Shown one piece after another: positions 31,901 through 38,957 of a stretch of DNA of 64,000 nt. The stretch spans positions 62,001 through 126,000 of the forward strand of contig JACRDT010000010.1 of assembly GCA_016212795.1 (NCBI GenBank). Direction: 5' to 3'. How positions within the stretch are numbered: position 1 is the stretch's first letter; each line of letters begins with the position of its first letter. Source of the stretch: Elusimicrobiota bacterium. Lineage in GTDB: Bacteria > Elusimicrobiota > Elusimicrobia > UBA1565 > UBA9628. The translations under genes and the position numbers were made by a program. The notes beneath the pieces were generated by a model. The model was not told where the DNA came from and searched no databases. It saw only the letters and a program-made list of their open reading frames with translations.

Positions 31901-34563
31901 GCACCGGGTCCCAGCCCTCCACCGGCGTCAACGTGATCGCCACGGCGGCCGCGGCCAAGAGCCTCTCGGACGGCGTGCCGGAAATCGCGTTCTACAGCTC
32001 GGTCGGGCCCGACATTGACCCGCGCTACTCGATCAAGAGGGTCCGGCTGAAGCCCGACATCACGGCCATCGGCGGCGACGTCGTGACGGAGGGCGGCGAT
32101 CCCGACGTCTACAAGTACGGCGTGACCGCGGCCAAGTCGAAGAGCATGCCACCCGGACCGTCCGACAGCAGGGACGGCCGCCACACGAGGATGTCCGGCA
32201 CGTCCATGGCCTCGCCCATGATCGCGGGGATCGCGCTCCTGCTCAAGCTGGCGATGAAGGCCGCGGGGGCCGATACGCCGTTCGTCAACGAGAACCTCCC
32301 GTTGGCGGTGCGGGCCATCCTCATGCGTACCGCGACGGACATGGAGGTCCCGGTCTGGTTCCAGGGGGCCGGCCTGGTGGACGCCTGGAAGGCGGTCCAA
32401 CTGGTGAACGCCGCCGGCACCAAGGCCATCGGGTCGTGGCTCAAGCGCTCGTGGCGCAGGCTCTGGTCCAAGCCCCCGCCGGCGGCGCAGGACGACTGGG
32501 GTTGGATCGAGCGGCTCAAGGCCGCCATGGAGATCGAGGACAAGGTGTACGCCACGGTCGAGATCGGCCGCCGCGAGCCCGAGGTCCGCATCGAGGAGGA
32601 GGCCGAGGGCGCCGAGCCGAAGTCCGCCGACCAGGACCCCGGGGACGCGACCCCCGCGGACGCGCAGAAACGATTCGGCGAGGCGAGGAAGGAAGCGCTG
32701 CCGAAGCTCCTCGAGGCTCTCAAGGACCCCGTCTGGGTGGTCCGCCGGCAGGCGGCGCTCGTCCTCCTGAACTTCAAGGAGCCTTCCGCAGCGGTCGCCC
32801 TGGCCGAGGCGGCCCTCAACGACCCCGACAACCGGGTGCGGCAGGCGGCGTTCATGGCCCTCGCCGAGACCCCCACGCACGCGATGGACGAGCTCCTGCG
32901 CAAGGCTTCTTCCCATGAGAACCCGGCCATCGGCGTCTACGCGGCCTACGCGCTGGCCAGGCACGGGGACGCCTTCGGCGTCGGCAGGCTCGAGCGGGCG
33001 CTGGCCAGCCAGGACAAGCGCCTGCGGTTTACGGCGACCTGGCTGCTGGGGCAGATCGGCAGGCGCCTTGGGTCCGCGCAGACCGGGCTCCTCTCGGCCC
33101 GGGTCCGGGACGAGTCCGAGCGGGGCAACATCCGGCACCTGGCGGTCGCGGCCCTGATCAACATCGTGGCCGGCAAGCCCGAGGCCATCGGCGACCAGGC
33201 CGTGACCGACCTCCTCGACGCCAGCGGCCCGCAGAACATGGCGTTGACCCGGACGATCGCGAAGTTCTTCTCCTCCGCGATGCAGAGCAAGGATCTGAGG
33301 GCCCGGATGAAGGAGGGGGCTCTCCGGGACGCTCTCGCCAAGTTCATCCAGAAGCACCGGTCGTCGACCGCCAAGCCGGGCGGCCTCGGGGAGATGGTCC
33401 GCTTGTTCGCCAGGCACCTGGACATCCCGCTCGACGCTCCGACCCCGGTGCCCAGCCCGCAGGGCCTGGGCGTGGAGGGCGTGGACCCGGCCATGGGGCC
33501 CCTGGACCTCATCGTGAGACCCGCGGGCAAGGACGGCGTCTCCCGGGAGACCATCCCCGCGGCCGTGCTTTCGAGGTTCGAGGCCGAGGTGAAAGAGGTC
33601 CTGCCTCTCTCGGGCCTCCTGTGGGTCAAGGTGCCCGAGCACAAGCTCTTCGCCTTCAACTACGAGATGAGGCGCCTCGGCCTGGCCGTTTCGCGGTCGG
33701 CCCCGGAGTACTCGACGGGCGGCAAGCCGTCCCTCACCGTCTTCAAGTCCGCGGGCAGCGTCATCGTCGGGCTCGACGGAGGGGCCGGCTCGGCCCAAGG
33801 GGGCCGGGTCGTCGCAGGCGCAAGCTTTTCTCCGCTCCCCGGAGACGGCTCGGCCAACGGCGTGTCGGAGGCCCGGGTGATGGCGGCCCTCGAGAAGGTC
33901 TACGCCGGGCTTGCCAACCCCCTGGCCGACCCGACGATCGTGCTGCTGGGCGTCGGCGCGCCGGGCCTGGCCCAAGGGGGCCAGGCCCTCGCAGGCGCGG
34001 GCCGTTCTCCAATCGCCGGAGCGGGTGGCGCTATGCGGCCGCTCAATCTGCTGATCAACCGGCTGGTCCTCAACAACGTCGGGGTCCTGGCCGGCTCGGG
34101 CAACGAGGGGCCGGGCGTGGGGAGCCTCCCGGGGCCCGCGCGCTCGCGCCTGGCCGTGGTGGTCGCCGCGGTGGGAGCCGACAACGCGCCGGAGTCCTAC
34201 TCGGGCCGCGGCACGCCCGGCGACCCCTCCATCGCGTGGGCCGACCGCGGCGAGGGCCCGGAGCCCGGGACGGCGGCCGCCGCCGCCAACAGCGGCCGCA
34301 AGCTGTCGCTCCTCGCCGGCCGGATGGCGGCCGAGCTGCTGCCCCGCCTGGGCAGCCTGCCGGACGGGTATTTCCTCTACTTGGCCGAGCTCGTCAAGTC
34401 CTCCCTCACCCCCCTGCCGGGCGCCCAGCCTTACGAGGTCGGGGCCGGCCTCTTCGGGAGCGAGTCGGCGGCCCTGAAGGCGCTGGAGGAAGACCTGCGC
34501 GACCCGCAGAAGCTCGCGGCCAAGGCCGCCGGGCTCCTGGCCCGGGCCAAGAGCTCTCAGTAA
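28945..34563 (+). CDS. Giant exported protein: HExxH, two degenerate subtilase-like regions, HEAT repeats
   Basis: 1872 residues. After a signal peptide (ACVLSAAIVLLSAGTRGYQA) comes an Ala/Pro-rich stretch with a family C repeat, then two hydrophobic segments (about 290-370). VVLAHELEHLRDRR at about 437-441 is an HExxH zinc motif. An S8-like domain follows (about 840-1150): the nucleophile region MSGTSMASPMIAG is intact (Ser near 1087) and VGHETVTSS keeps a His, but the catalytic-Asp strand reads LLIGTGGDAAHEDF with Gly in place of Asp. HEAT-type helical repeats span about 1248-1440. A second, more eroded subtilase-like region (about 1510-1770) has LAGSGNEGPG and AAVGADNAPESYSGRG and carries two family B repeats. 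It is probably periplasmic or surface-exposed. Protease activity of either S8 region is doubtful. Confidence 0.8.
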   Translation: MLRKITACVLSAAIVLLSAGTRGYQALAQEVVAPKVHASPVAGAGISPVGVLRFDLGSARPDVGTGAPLSGTIVVPVGGSVKALPGLETHGMAALSPAASLPAVVAPGVSPRISPAVPGLAPAVFAPKASPFVPGAGLAGRPAAARGVAPAAPGDHIRPSGATPGTAGRGVAPAAPQQPEQSRFEKMVADLEAPSPLSGVSEASSSEDRSAAANTDFDIRLGQGVPGELQDAVGGASPSGQPAGLARGAAALGLSPARQPVPAALGTAAMGTPSEGLGRPDRRSALFGPAIAAALSAVLLAVQAVLTAVGRGLALVSPTALSDGQGGAFAGLLAAAGIAGIAAGVAAAVCATGGVLAVAAFRSAMGRGRGVSDEDFREFVRGEVLAGRLDAGAASLLRVYRPTGRFDFSYGAHLNGRLYLRPELAKSPRLFQVVLAHELEHLRDRRTRGPPARGLAGLWERLKLEIKARWREFKPAQAVGSFRLPVLERALNQAQLSLRRDDPYDVLVLNPGSSELADPEVYRQLSGGKARVETVRDADPLEVLKKEENEERFKAVVVDRLSGVLPEKDSIHGRKLEKVLRSLDDLYVLATRLTGREDGFEPGSKERRRYLKLAEAASHLQPEDKRAAERFERRVRLFWRDIARAELDDLAVSGFIGSLYGALADKGMAFISLGPEDRGVAVWEKLLRFWEAAEGGHFKVTRVDLESGGHILAARKSEARVGMWIRPRAGTAPIPVSVERVSSSPEKAQRTREMLEAAGLGEQLKKLESLGAEIRDVYGADVGRQELYVSVPRTHAAAIRRMGATGSLSIEEAQTGFEPQMMDSPELQDVPPVWRSGFTGRNGSILLIGTGGDAAHEDFGGRLEVVDRVGEGPEDWVGHETVTSSIALGDGKSYLGRIAGIARGAMGIVAKVFSRDAPGAADGDIKASVIVALERGVDVINVSLGSRGTSGDDLSRFLSDVSLKKNSKGEYIIVAGSFGNAGPLDRTGSQPSTGVNVIATAAAAKSLSDGVPEIAFYSSVGPDIDPRYSIKRVRLKPDITAIGGDVVTEGGDPDVYKYGVTAAKSKSMPPGPSDSRDGRHTRMSGTSMASPMIAGIALLLKLAMKAAGADTPFVNENLPLAVRAILMRTATDMEVPVWFQGAGLVDAWKAVQLVNAAGTKAIGSWLKRSWRRLWSKPPPAAQDDWGWIERLKAAMEIEDKVYATVEIGRREPEVRIEEEAEGAEPKSADQDPGDATPADAQKRFGEARKEALPKLLEALKDPVWVVRRQAALVLLNFKEPSAAVALAEAALNDPDNRVRQAAFMALAETPTHAMDELLRKASSHENPAIGVYAAYALARHGDAFGVGRLERALASQDKRLRFTATWLLGQIGRRLGSAQTGLLSARVRDESERGNIRHLAVAALINIVAGKPEAIGDQAVTDLLDASGPQNMALTRTIAKFFSSAMQSKDLRARMKEGALRDALAKFIQKHRSSTAKPGGLGEMVRLFARHLDIPLDAPTPVPSPQGLGVEGVDPAMGPLDLIVRPAGKDGVSRETIPAAVLSRFEAEVKEVLPLSGLLWVKVPEHKLFAFNYEMRRLGLAVSRSAPEYSTGGKPSLTVFKSAGSVIVGLDGGAGSAQGGRVVAGASFSPLPGDGSANGVSEARVMAALEKVYAGLANPLADPTIVLLGVGAPGLAQGGQALAGAGRSPIAGAGGAMRPLNLLINRLVLNNVGVLAGSGNEGPGVGSLPGPARSRLAVVVAAVGADNAPESYSGRGTPGDPSIAWADRGEGPEPGTAAAAANSGRKLSLLAGRMAAELLPRLGSLPDGYFLYLAELVKSSLTPLPGAQPYEVGAGLFGSESAALKALEEDLRDPQKLAAKAAGLLARAKSSQ
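29384..29472. repeat. Family C hairpin repeat, copy C1
   Basis: A unit beginning GGGGGACCACATACG, with hairpin CGCCC-TTC-GGGCG (TTCG loop) and ending GGCCGGAAGAGG. It is flanked by direct repeats of AGTCGCGCCGGCCGCGCCG set 69 bp (23 codons) apart. It matches C2 at 44938 except for compensating stem changes. It lies in frame in the 1872-residue protein gene. Confidence 0.75.
33790..33855. repeat. Family B hairpin repeat, copy B1
   Basis: Two stems: CGGCCC-AAGG-GGGCCG, then GTCGTCGCAGGCGCAAG and TCTCC-GCTCCCC-GGAGA. In frame inside the second subtilase-like region of the giant protein. Compared with B2 and B3 the first stem differs by paired substitutions. Confidence 0.7.
33966..34026. repeat. 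Family B hairpin repeat, copy B2
   Basis: First stem CTGGCC-CAAGGG-GGCCAG, then CTCGCAGGCGCGGGCCGTTC and a weakened second stem. It lies about 175 bp after B1 in the same reading frame of the same gene. Confidence 0.7.
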
Positions 34564-34564
34564 C

Positions 34565-35671
34565 CTAGTCGAGCCAGTCCCGGTCCTTGAGCTTCCTGGG
34601 CAGGTACTTGTTGGTCAGGAACTGGAAGTCCTTGTTGGCCAGCGCGTCGAGCTCGTATTTCAGGCCCACCGAGAGCATGTGCCGGATCTCCTTCTGCCAT
34701 TCCTTCTTCTGGAACCACTGGTAGTTGAGGATCTCCTTGGCGCGGTCGATGTCCTTCTCGTTGAGCTTGATGCCGACGTTGCGGGGGAGGCCGTATTTCT
34801 CGGGGTCCGTGCTGGAGAGGCCCATGAACTTGGCCTTCGGGATGGCCATCCGCTGGCTCTCGAAGGCGAGGTTGATGGAGCCTTGCTTGACGACCGAGTA
34901 GATGTAGTAGCCCCACGGGTCGTTGTCGACGAGCACGTAGACCGGCAGGCGCATCTCCTCGTGGAGCCGCCGGGCGAGGCGCCGGACCCCGCGGGGGGGC
35001 TGGCCGTTGCCGGTGAGGAGGATGCAGTTGTACTTCCTCCAGAACTTGTCCTCCGCGAGCCTGTTCCACTGCGTCCCCTTCTCGATGAGGAGGATGAAGT
35101 CCGCGGTGCAGCTCTTGATCCTGAGGTATTCGGGCTCGACGATGGAGGGGACGGAGTACCCTCCCTTCCCGAGCTTGGCGCAGTCCACCCGGTCCCCGTC
35201 GTCGACGACCACCAGGGGCCCGATGACCGTGCCCGCGTTCTCGGCGCGCACGTGGAGCTCCTCCCGGAGGGCCGCCAGGGTCACCTCCAGGTCCTCGATG
35301 AGCGGGTCCGACTCGTTCTGGCCGTCGAAGGTGTTCTCGTGGGAGTCCTGGATGGTGTGCTTGGCCCGGTAGTAGATCTCCCGCAGGGAGGTGGTCAGGC
35401 CCGCGCGCTGGAGCTCCGAGAGGGCGTCGGCCACGAGCATGGTCTGCATGAACTTCTTGGCCATGCCGACGTTGAAGAACGAGCGCGCCTGCCGGTTGCC
35501 GCCCATCTCGATGATGCCGCGGGACTCGTTGAACTTGACGTTCGAGAGCGCGCGCACGGGGATGTCGATCGTGGGGTCCTTGCCCCGCTCGGCGGCCTGG
35601 ACGACCAGGTCGGCCAGGCCGATGAGGCGCTTCTCCACGCTGCCGGTCGTCTTGGGTCGCATCGTTGCCAT
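34565..35671 (-). CDS. top6A: DNA topoisomerase VI subunit A
   Basis: 368 residues, the Spo11-like subunit that cleaves both DNA strands via a tyrosine. The active-site Tyr lies in TSLREIYYRAKHT near residue 100; the Toprim metal site is VLVDNDPWGYYIYSVVKQGS (DxD); IGPLVVVDDGD supplies the conserved Glu/Asp region. The length matches archaeal Top6A. Topoisomerase VI is standard in archaea and plants but rare in bacteria. Its stop lies one base from the convergent giant gene's stop, and it starts 3 bp after the Top6B stop, so the two subunits are one operon. Confidence 0.95.
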   Translation of the reverse strand: MATMRPKTTGSVEKRLIGLADLVVQAAERGKDPTIDIPVRALSNVKFNESRGIIEMGGNRQARSFFNVGMAKKFMQTMLVADALSELQRAGLTTSLREIYYRAKHTIQDSHENTFDGQNESDPLIEDLEVTLAALREELHVRAENAGTVIGPLVVVDDGDRVDCAKLGKGGYSVPSIVEPEYLRIKSCTADFILLIEKGTQWNRLAEDKFWRKYNCILLTGNGQPPRGVRRLARRLHEEMRLPVYVLVDNDPWGYYIYSVVKQGSINLAFESQRMAIPKAKFMGLSSTDPEKYGLPRNVGIKLNEKDIDRAKEILNYQWFQKKEWQKEIRHMLSVGLKYELDALANKDFQFLTNKYLPRKLKDRDWLD

Positions 35672-35674
35672 CGG

Positions 35675-37762
35675 CTATCTCCTGCGCTTGGCGGCTTTCA
35701 TCGAGGGCCTGGCCTTCTTGGCGGGCGGCCTGCCTTTCTTGCCCGCCGCCCGCGTGGAGCCGCTCGGGCGGCGCGGGGCCGGGAGGGGAAGCTCGAGCTG
35801 GGGCGCGGCCGCCTGCGGTGGCTCGACCGCAGGTCGCGCCGTCTGCGGCGAGGGCGCCTCGGGGGATGTGGGGGCGGGCGCCGCGGGCTCCTCCGCGAGG
35901 ACGGGGACGTCGCCCTCGACGCCCTCCGCGGTGACGATGATGGAGTCGGGCAGGCCTTCGGGACCGCCTTGGTGGCCCAGGATCTCGTCGGTCTTCTGGC
36001 CGCCGGTGCGGGACATGGCGATCTTGCACAGCTGGGTCTTGAGCTTCTCGGCCGCCAGCTTGCCGCCCTTGAGCCGCTTGCAGGCGTCGGCCACCTCCGA
36101 GATGTAGAGCTCGAAGATGTTGCGCCGGTGGAACTCGCTCTTCGCCCGCTCCTTGCGCTTGAGGAAGACCCCGAGCCGGCGGCCGCACTCCTGCAGGGCG
36201 AGCTTGATCTCCTTGCGGATCTCGTCGTAGTCCGCGATGGCTTCCTTGGACTCGCTGGTGAAGGGGACCCAGACCGAGGCCATGTGGATGAAGACGACCA
36301 TGGGGCCCGCGGGGGGCGCGCCTTTGGACTGGGACACGCCGTAGTTGCGCCACGCCGTCTCGACGGCCGCCTGGTAGGTGGCGCAGGCGGCCTGCTGGTA
36401 GAGCAGCGGCACCCTGTTGGCGTAGCGGATGACGCGCGCGAGCTCGTCCTCGTGGTCGCCGTGCCTCTCGCCCTCCGCCAGGGGCTTCTTCTGGACCTCC
36501 GGGGCGGCCTGCTGGGGCCCCTTGCCGAAGGCGATGCCGGCCTCGATGATGAAGGGGTTGCCGCGGTACACGGCGGGCGAGCGGGTCACCGCGGTGTAGA
36601 AGTCGCCCTTGATCTGCTTGTAGAGCCCGGCGAGGATGGCCTTCTCCCCGATGGGGGAGATGCAGTTGGTGGGCGGGGCCATGATCTTCGTGGCCTGGAT
36701 GGCCTTGTAGAGCTTCTCGGCGTCGTGCCCCACGATGTCCCGCGGCCTCATCTTGAGGGAGAGCTCGGCCTTGGCGCATATCTCCTCGGCGACCCTGGGC
36801 GAGACCCTGCTGAAGTCGCCGGCCAGGAAGCCCGAGAGCCAGTGGCTCTTGGTGTCGTGGAGCATCTTGAGCATGATCCCGAACTCGATGCCGTAGGGGT
36901 GCGGCTTGATCTCTCGCGGGGGCGCGGGGAGCTCGTCGTAGATCCGGGAGTAGACCTTCACGTCCCCGTCCGGCGCGTGGTAGTGGAGCTTCACGTGCGG
37001 GTTGGCGATGGCGGTCAGCTCGATGTATTCGTCCACCGACGCGCGGCCCTTCTGGTAGCGGCCCTCGAGCTCGATGGTGACCTGCGTGCCGCGGTGGTTC
37101 TCCCAGTCGATCTGCTTCTTTTCCAGGATGCGGGGCTCGTTGGTCTTGGTGTTGACCTGGACCTCGAAGTAGTGCGCCTGGGTCTTCTCGCTCGTCCGGG
37201 AGATGATCTGCACGGGCTTGCCGGTGGTGAGCTGGCCGTACATGCCCGCCGCGGAGATGCCGATGCCCTGCTGGCCGCGGCTCATCCTGAGGCGGTGGAA
37301 CTTGGACCCGTAGAGCAGCTTGGCGAAGATGCGGGGGATCTGCTCGCGCACGATGCCCGGGCCGTAGTCGACCACCGTGACCTTGAAGCGCGTCGCCTGG
37401 CTCAGGGGAGGGGTGGTCCCGCCGGTGGGCACGACCGAGACCTTGACGACGACCTCGGGCAGGATGCCCGCCTCCTCGCAGGCGTCGAGCGCGTTGTCCA
37501 CGGCCTCTTTCACGCAGGTGAGGAGCGCCTTCCTGGGGTTGTCGAACCCCAGCAGGTGCCGGTTCTTGGTGAAGAACTCCGAGACGGAGATCTCCCGCTG
37601 GCGGGCCCCCATCTCCACGGCGGTCAGGCCCGAGGCTCTGGGCGCGGGAGGGCGCTTCACGGGCGCCGCCTGGTCCTTGCCGTCGGGGACCGCGGCGGCC
37701 GGCTTGGCCGGTTGGGAGGGTTTGAGTTTGGCGGCGGGCTTGGGCTGGGCCTTCGGTTTCAT
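35675..37762 (-). CDS. top6B: DNA topoisomerase VI subunit B
   Basis: 695 residues; the ATPase subunit that gates DNA transport. GHKL motifs: KEAVDNALDACEEAGILPEV (N box), VVDYGPGIVREQIPRIFAKL (G1) and SRGQQGIGISAAGMYGQ (G2/lid). The H2TH segment and transducer follow, ending with KSEFHRRNIFELYISEVADA as in archaeal Top6B. N-terminal (about 50 residues) and C-terminal (about 80 residues) Lys/Pro/Ala-rich tails are additions to the archaeal core. It sits directly before top6A in the same orientation, as in archaeal operons. Confidence 0.95.
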   Translation of the reverse strand: MKPKAQPKPAAKLKPSQPAKPAAAVPDGKDQAAPVKRPPAPRASGLTAVEMGARQREISVSEFFTKNRHLLGFDNPRKALLTCVKEAVDNALDACEEAGILPEVVVKVSVVPTGGTTPPLSQATRFKVTVVDYGPGIVREQIPRIFAKLLYGSKFHRLRMSRGQQGIGISAAGMYGQLTTGKPVQIISRTSEKTQAHYFEVQVNTKTNEPRILEKKQIDWENHRGTQVTIELEGRYQKGRASVDEYIELTAIANPHVKLHYHAPDGDVKVYSRIYDELPAPPREIKPHPYGIEFGIMLKMLHDTKSHWLSGFLAGDFSRVSPRVAEEICAKAELSLKMRPRDIVGHDAEKLYKAIQATKIMAPPTNCISPIGEKAILAGLYKQIKGDFYTAVTRSPAVYRGNPFIIEAGIAFGKGPQQAAPEVQKKPLAEGERHGDHEDELARVIRYANRVPLLYQQAACATYQAAVETAWRNYGVSQSKGAPPAGPMVVFIHMASVWVPFTSESKEAIADYDEIRKEIKLALQECGRRLGVFLKRKERAKSEFHRRNIFELYISEVADACKRLKGGKLAAEKLKTQLCKIAMSRTGGQKTDEILGHQGGPEGLPDSIIVTAEGVEGDVPVLAEEPAAPAPTSPEAPSPQTARPAVEPPQAAAPQLELPLPAPRRPSGSTRAAGKKGRPPAKKARPSMKAAKRRR

Positions 37763-37829
37763 GGGCGATCGGTCCTTGGCGTCTTCGCGGGGGCGGCGGG
37801 GGCCGCCCGGGTGGTCGTCTCGGGCACTC

Positions 37830-38957
37830 TTATCGGCGCCTGCGCCTGGGGGCGGCCTTGCCGCCTCCCACGGTGTATTGCTTGGGCACGGAGAACTTGC
37901 CTTCGCTGCCCAGCAGGTCGACCAGGGCGATCCTGCCCCAGTAGGACCCGGGCGGCAGGGCGAGCGTCGAGGGGTTGAACGGCACGTCCGGCTCGAAGTA
38001 CTTGTCGAAGGCGATGCTGGAGAAGTCCTGCGCCGGCGAGATCTGCACGCGGTAGGCCGACACGGGGACGCCGAGCCGCACCTTCTGGACGTCCTGCGTG
38101 ATCTCGGCCATGCTCGCGGCCTTGGGCGCCTGGGCCGCCGCGGTCGGCAGGGGCTTGACGTCGGGCGGCTTCCAGCCCAGCAGCGCCGCGGCCTCGGCGA
38201 TCTGGGCCGACCTGATGCCGATGTCCGGCAGGTCGGCGATGTTCACCTGGGCGCCCGGGGCTTCGCCCAGGGCGATCTCCATACCTTTGCCGGCGTCGAC
38301 GGTGGCGGTCTTGCCGGCGGCCTTGACGCTGGCCTTGCCTTCGAAGACCGCGACCACGGTGGTCTTGTCGTCGCGGACGGCCGCCATGTAGCGGGCGTTC
38401 TTCGTCGCGGGCGTGATCACGGCGCCGGGGGTGTGGATGATGGCGTTGCTGGCCATGATGGAGCCGTTGGTCAGCTCGATGTCGTAGGCCTTGTCGGCCG
38501 GCTTGATGACCGCCATGGAGTTGGCGTTGATGCTGAGGGTCTCCTTGTTGAGGAACTCCACCACGGCGCTGGCGTTGGCCAGGCTCCGCAGGGTGTCGCC
38601 CTGGAAGAGCATCATCTTCTCTTTGGCGGCCTCCCACTTGACCGTCTGCTTGCGCCGGAAGAGCACCTCGTTCTTCATGGAGATGAGGTAGGCGGCCCGC
38701 ATGGACTCCTTGATGAAGTGGACCGGGATGCGCAGCGTCATGCCCGGGAGGGCCACGGTGGGGTCCTTGGAGGGCAGCTTGTTGAACTTGAGGATCTGGT
38801 CCCACTTGGTCGGGTCCTTGAGCCACTTGTTGGAGATGCTCCAGAGCGTGTCGCCGGGCTTGACCTCGACCGACTGGAAGGTCGTGTCCTCCTGCCCCCG
38901 GGCCGGCGGCGGCAGGGAGAGGGACAGCAGGAGCAGGGCGGCGGCGATCGTTCTCAT
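37830..38957 (-). CDS. Exported LysM + FecR-domain protein
   Basis: 375 residues: a signal peptide (TIAAALLLLSLSLPPPARG), a LysM domain (VKPGDTLWSISNKWLKDPTK to MTLRIPVHF) that binds peptidoglycan, then a FecR-like beta domain (MLFQGDTLRSLANASAVVEF, SIMASNAIIHTPGAVITPAT, KTTVVAVFEGKASVKAAGKT). The LysM-FecR pairing is common in diderm envelope proteins and may relay surface or wall signals. The C-terminal 80 residues resemble a small Ig-like beta domain, and it ends in five Arg. Its ATG overlaps the sensor-kinase stop (ATGA), so it is co-translated with the kinase and may modulate it. Confidence 0.85.
   Translation of the reverse strand: MRTIAAALLLLSLSLPPPARGQEDTTFQSVEVKPGDTLWSISNKWLKDPTKWDQILKFNKLPSKDPTVALPGMTLRIPVHFIKESMRAAYLISMKNEVLFRRKQTVKWEAAKEKMMLFQGDTLRSLANASAVVEFLNKETLSINANSMAVIKPADKAYDIELTNGSIMASNAIIHTPGAVITPATKNARYMAAVRDDKTTVVAVFEGKASVKAAGKTATVDAGKGMEIALGEAPGAQVNIADLPDIGIRSAQIAEAAALLGWKPPDVKPLPTAAAQAPKAASMAEITQDVQKVRLGVPVSAYRVQISPAQDFSSIAFDKYFEPDVPFNPSTLALPPGSYWGRIALVDLLGSEGKFSVPKQYTVGGGKAAPRRRRR

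Noticed and set aside
30574..33975. Long antisense frame inside the giant exported-protein gene
   Set aside because: Same GC-driven effect; the sense frame has a signal peptide, S8 motifs and HEAT repeats, the antisense none.
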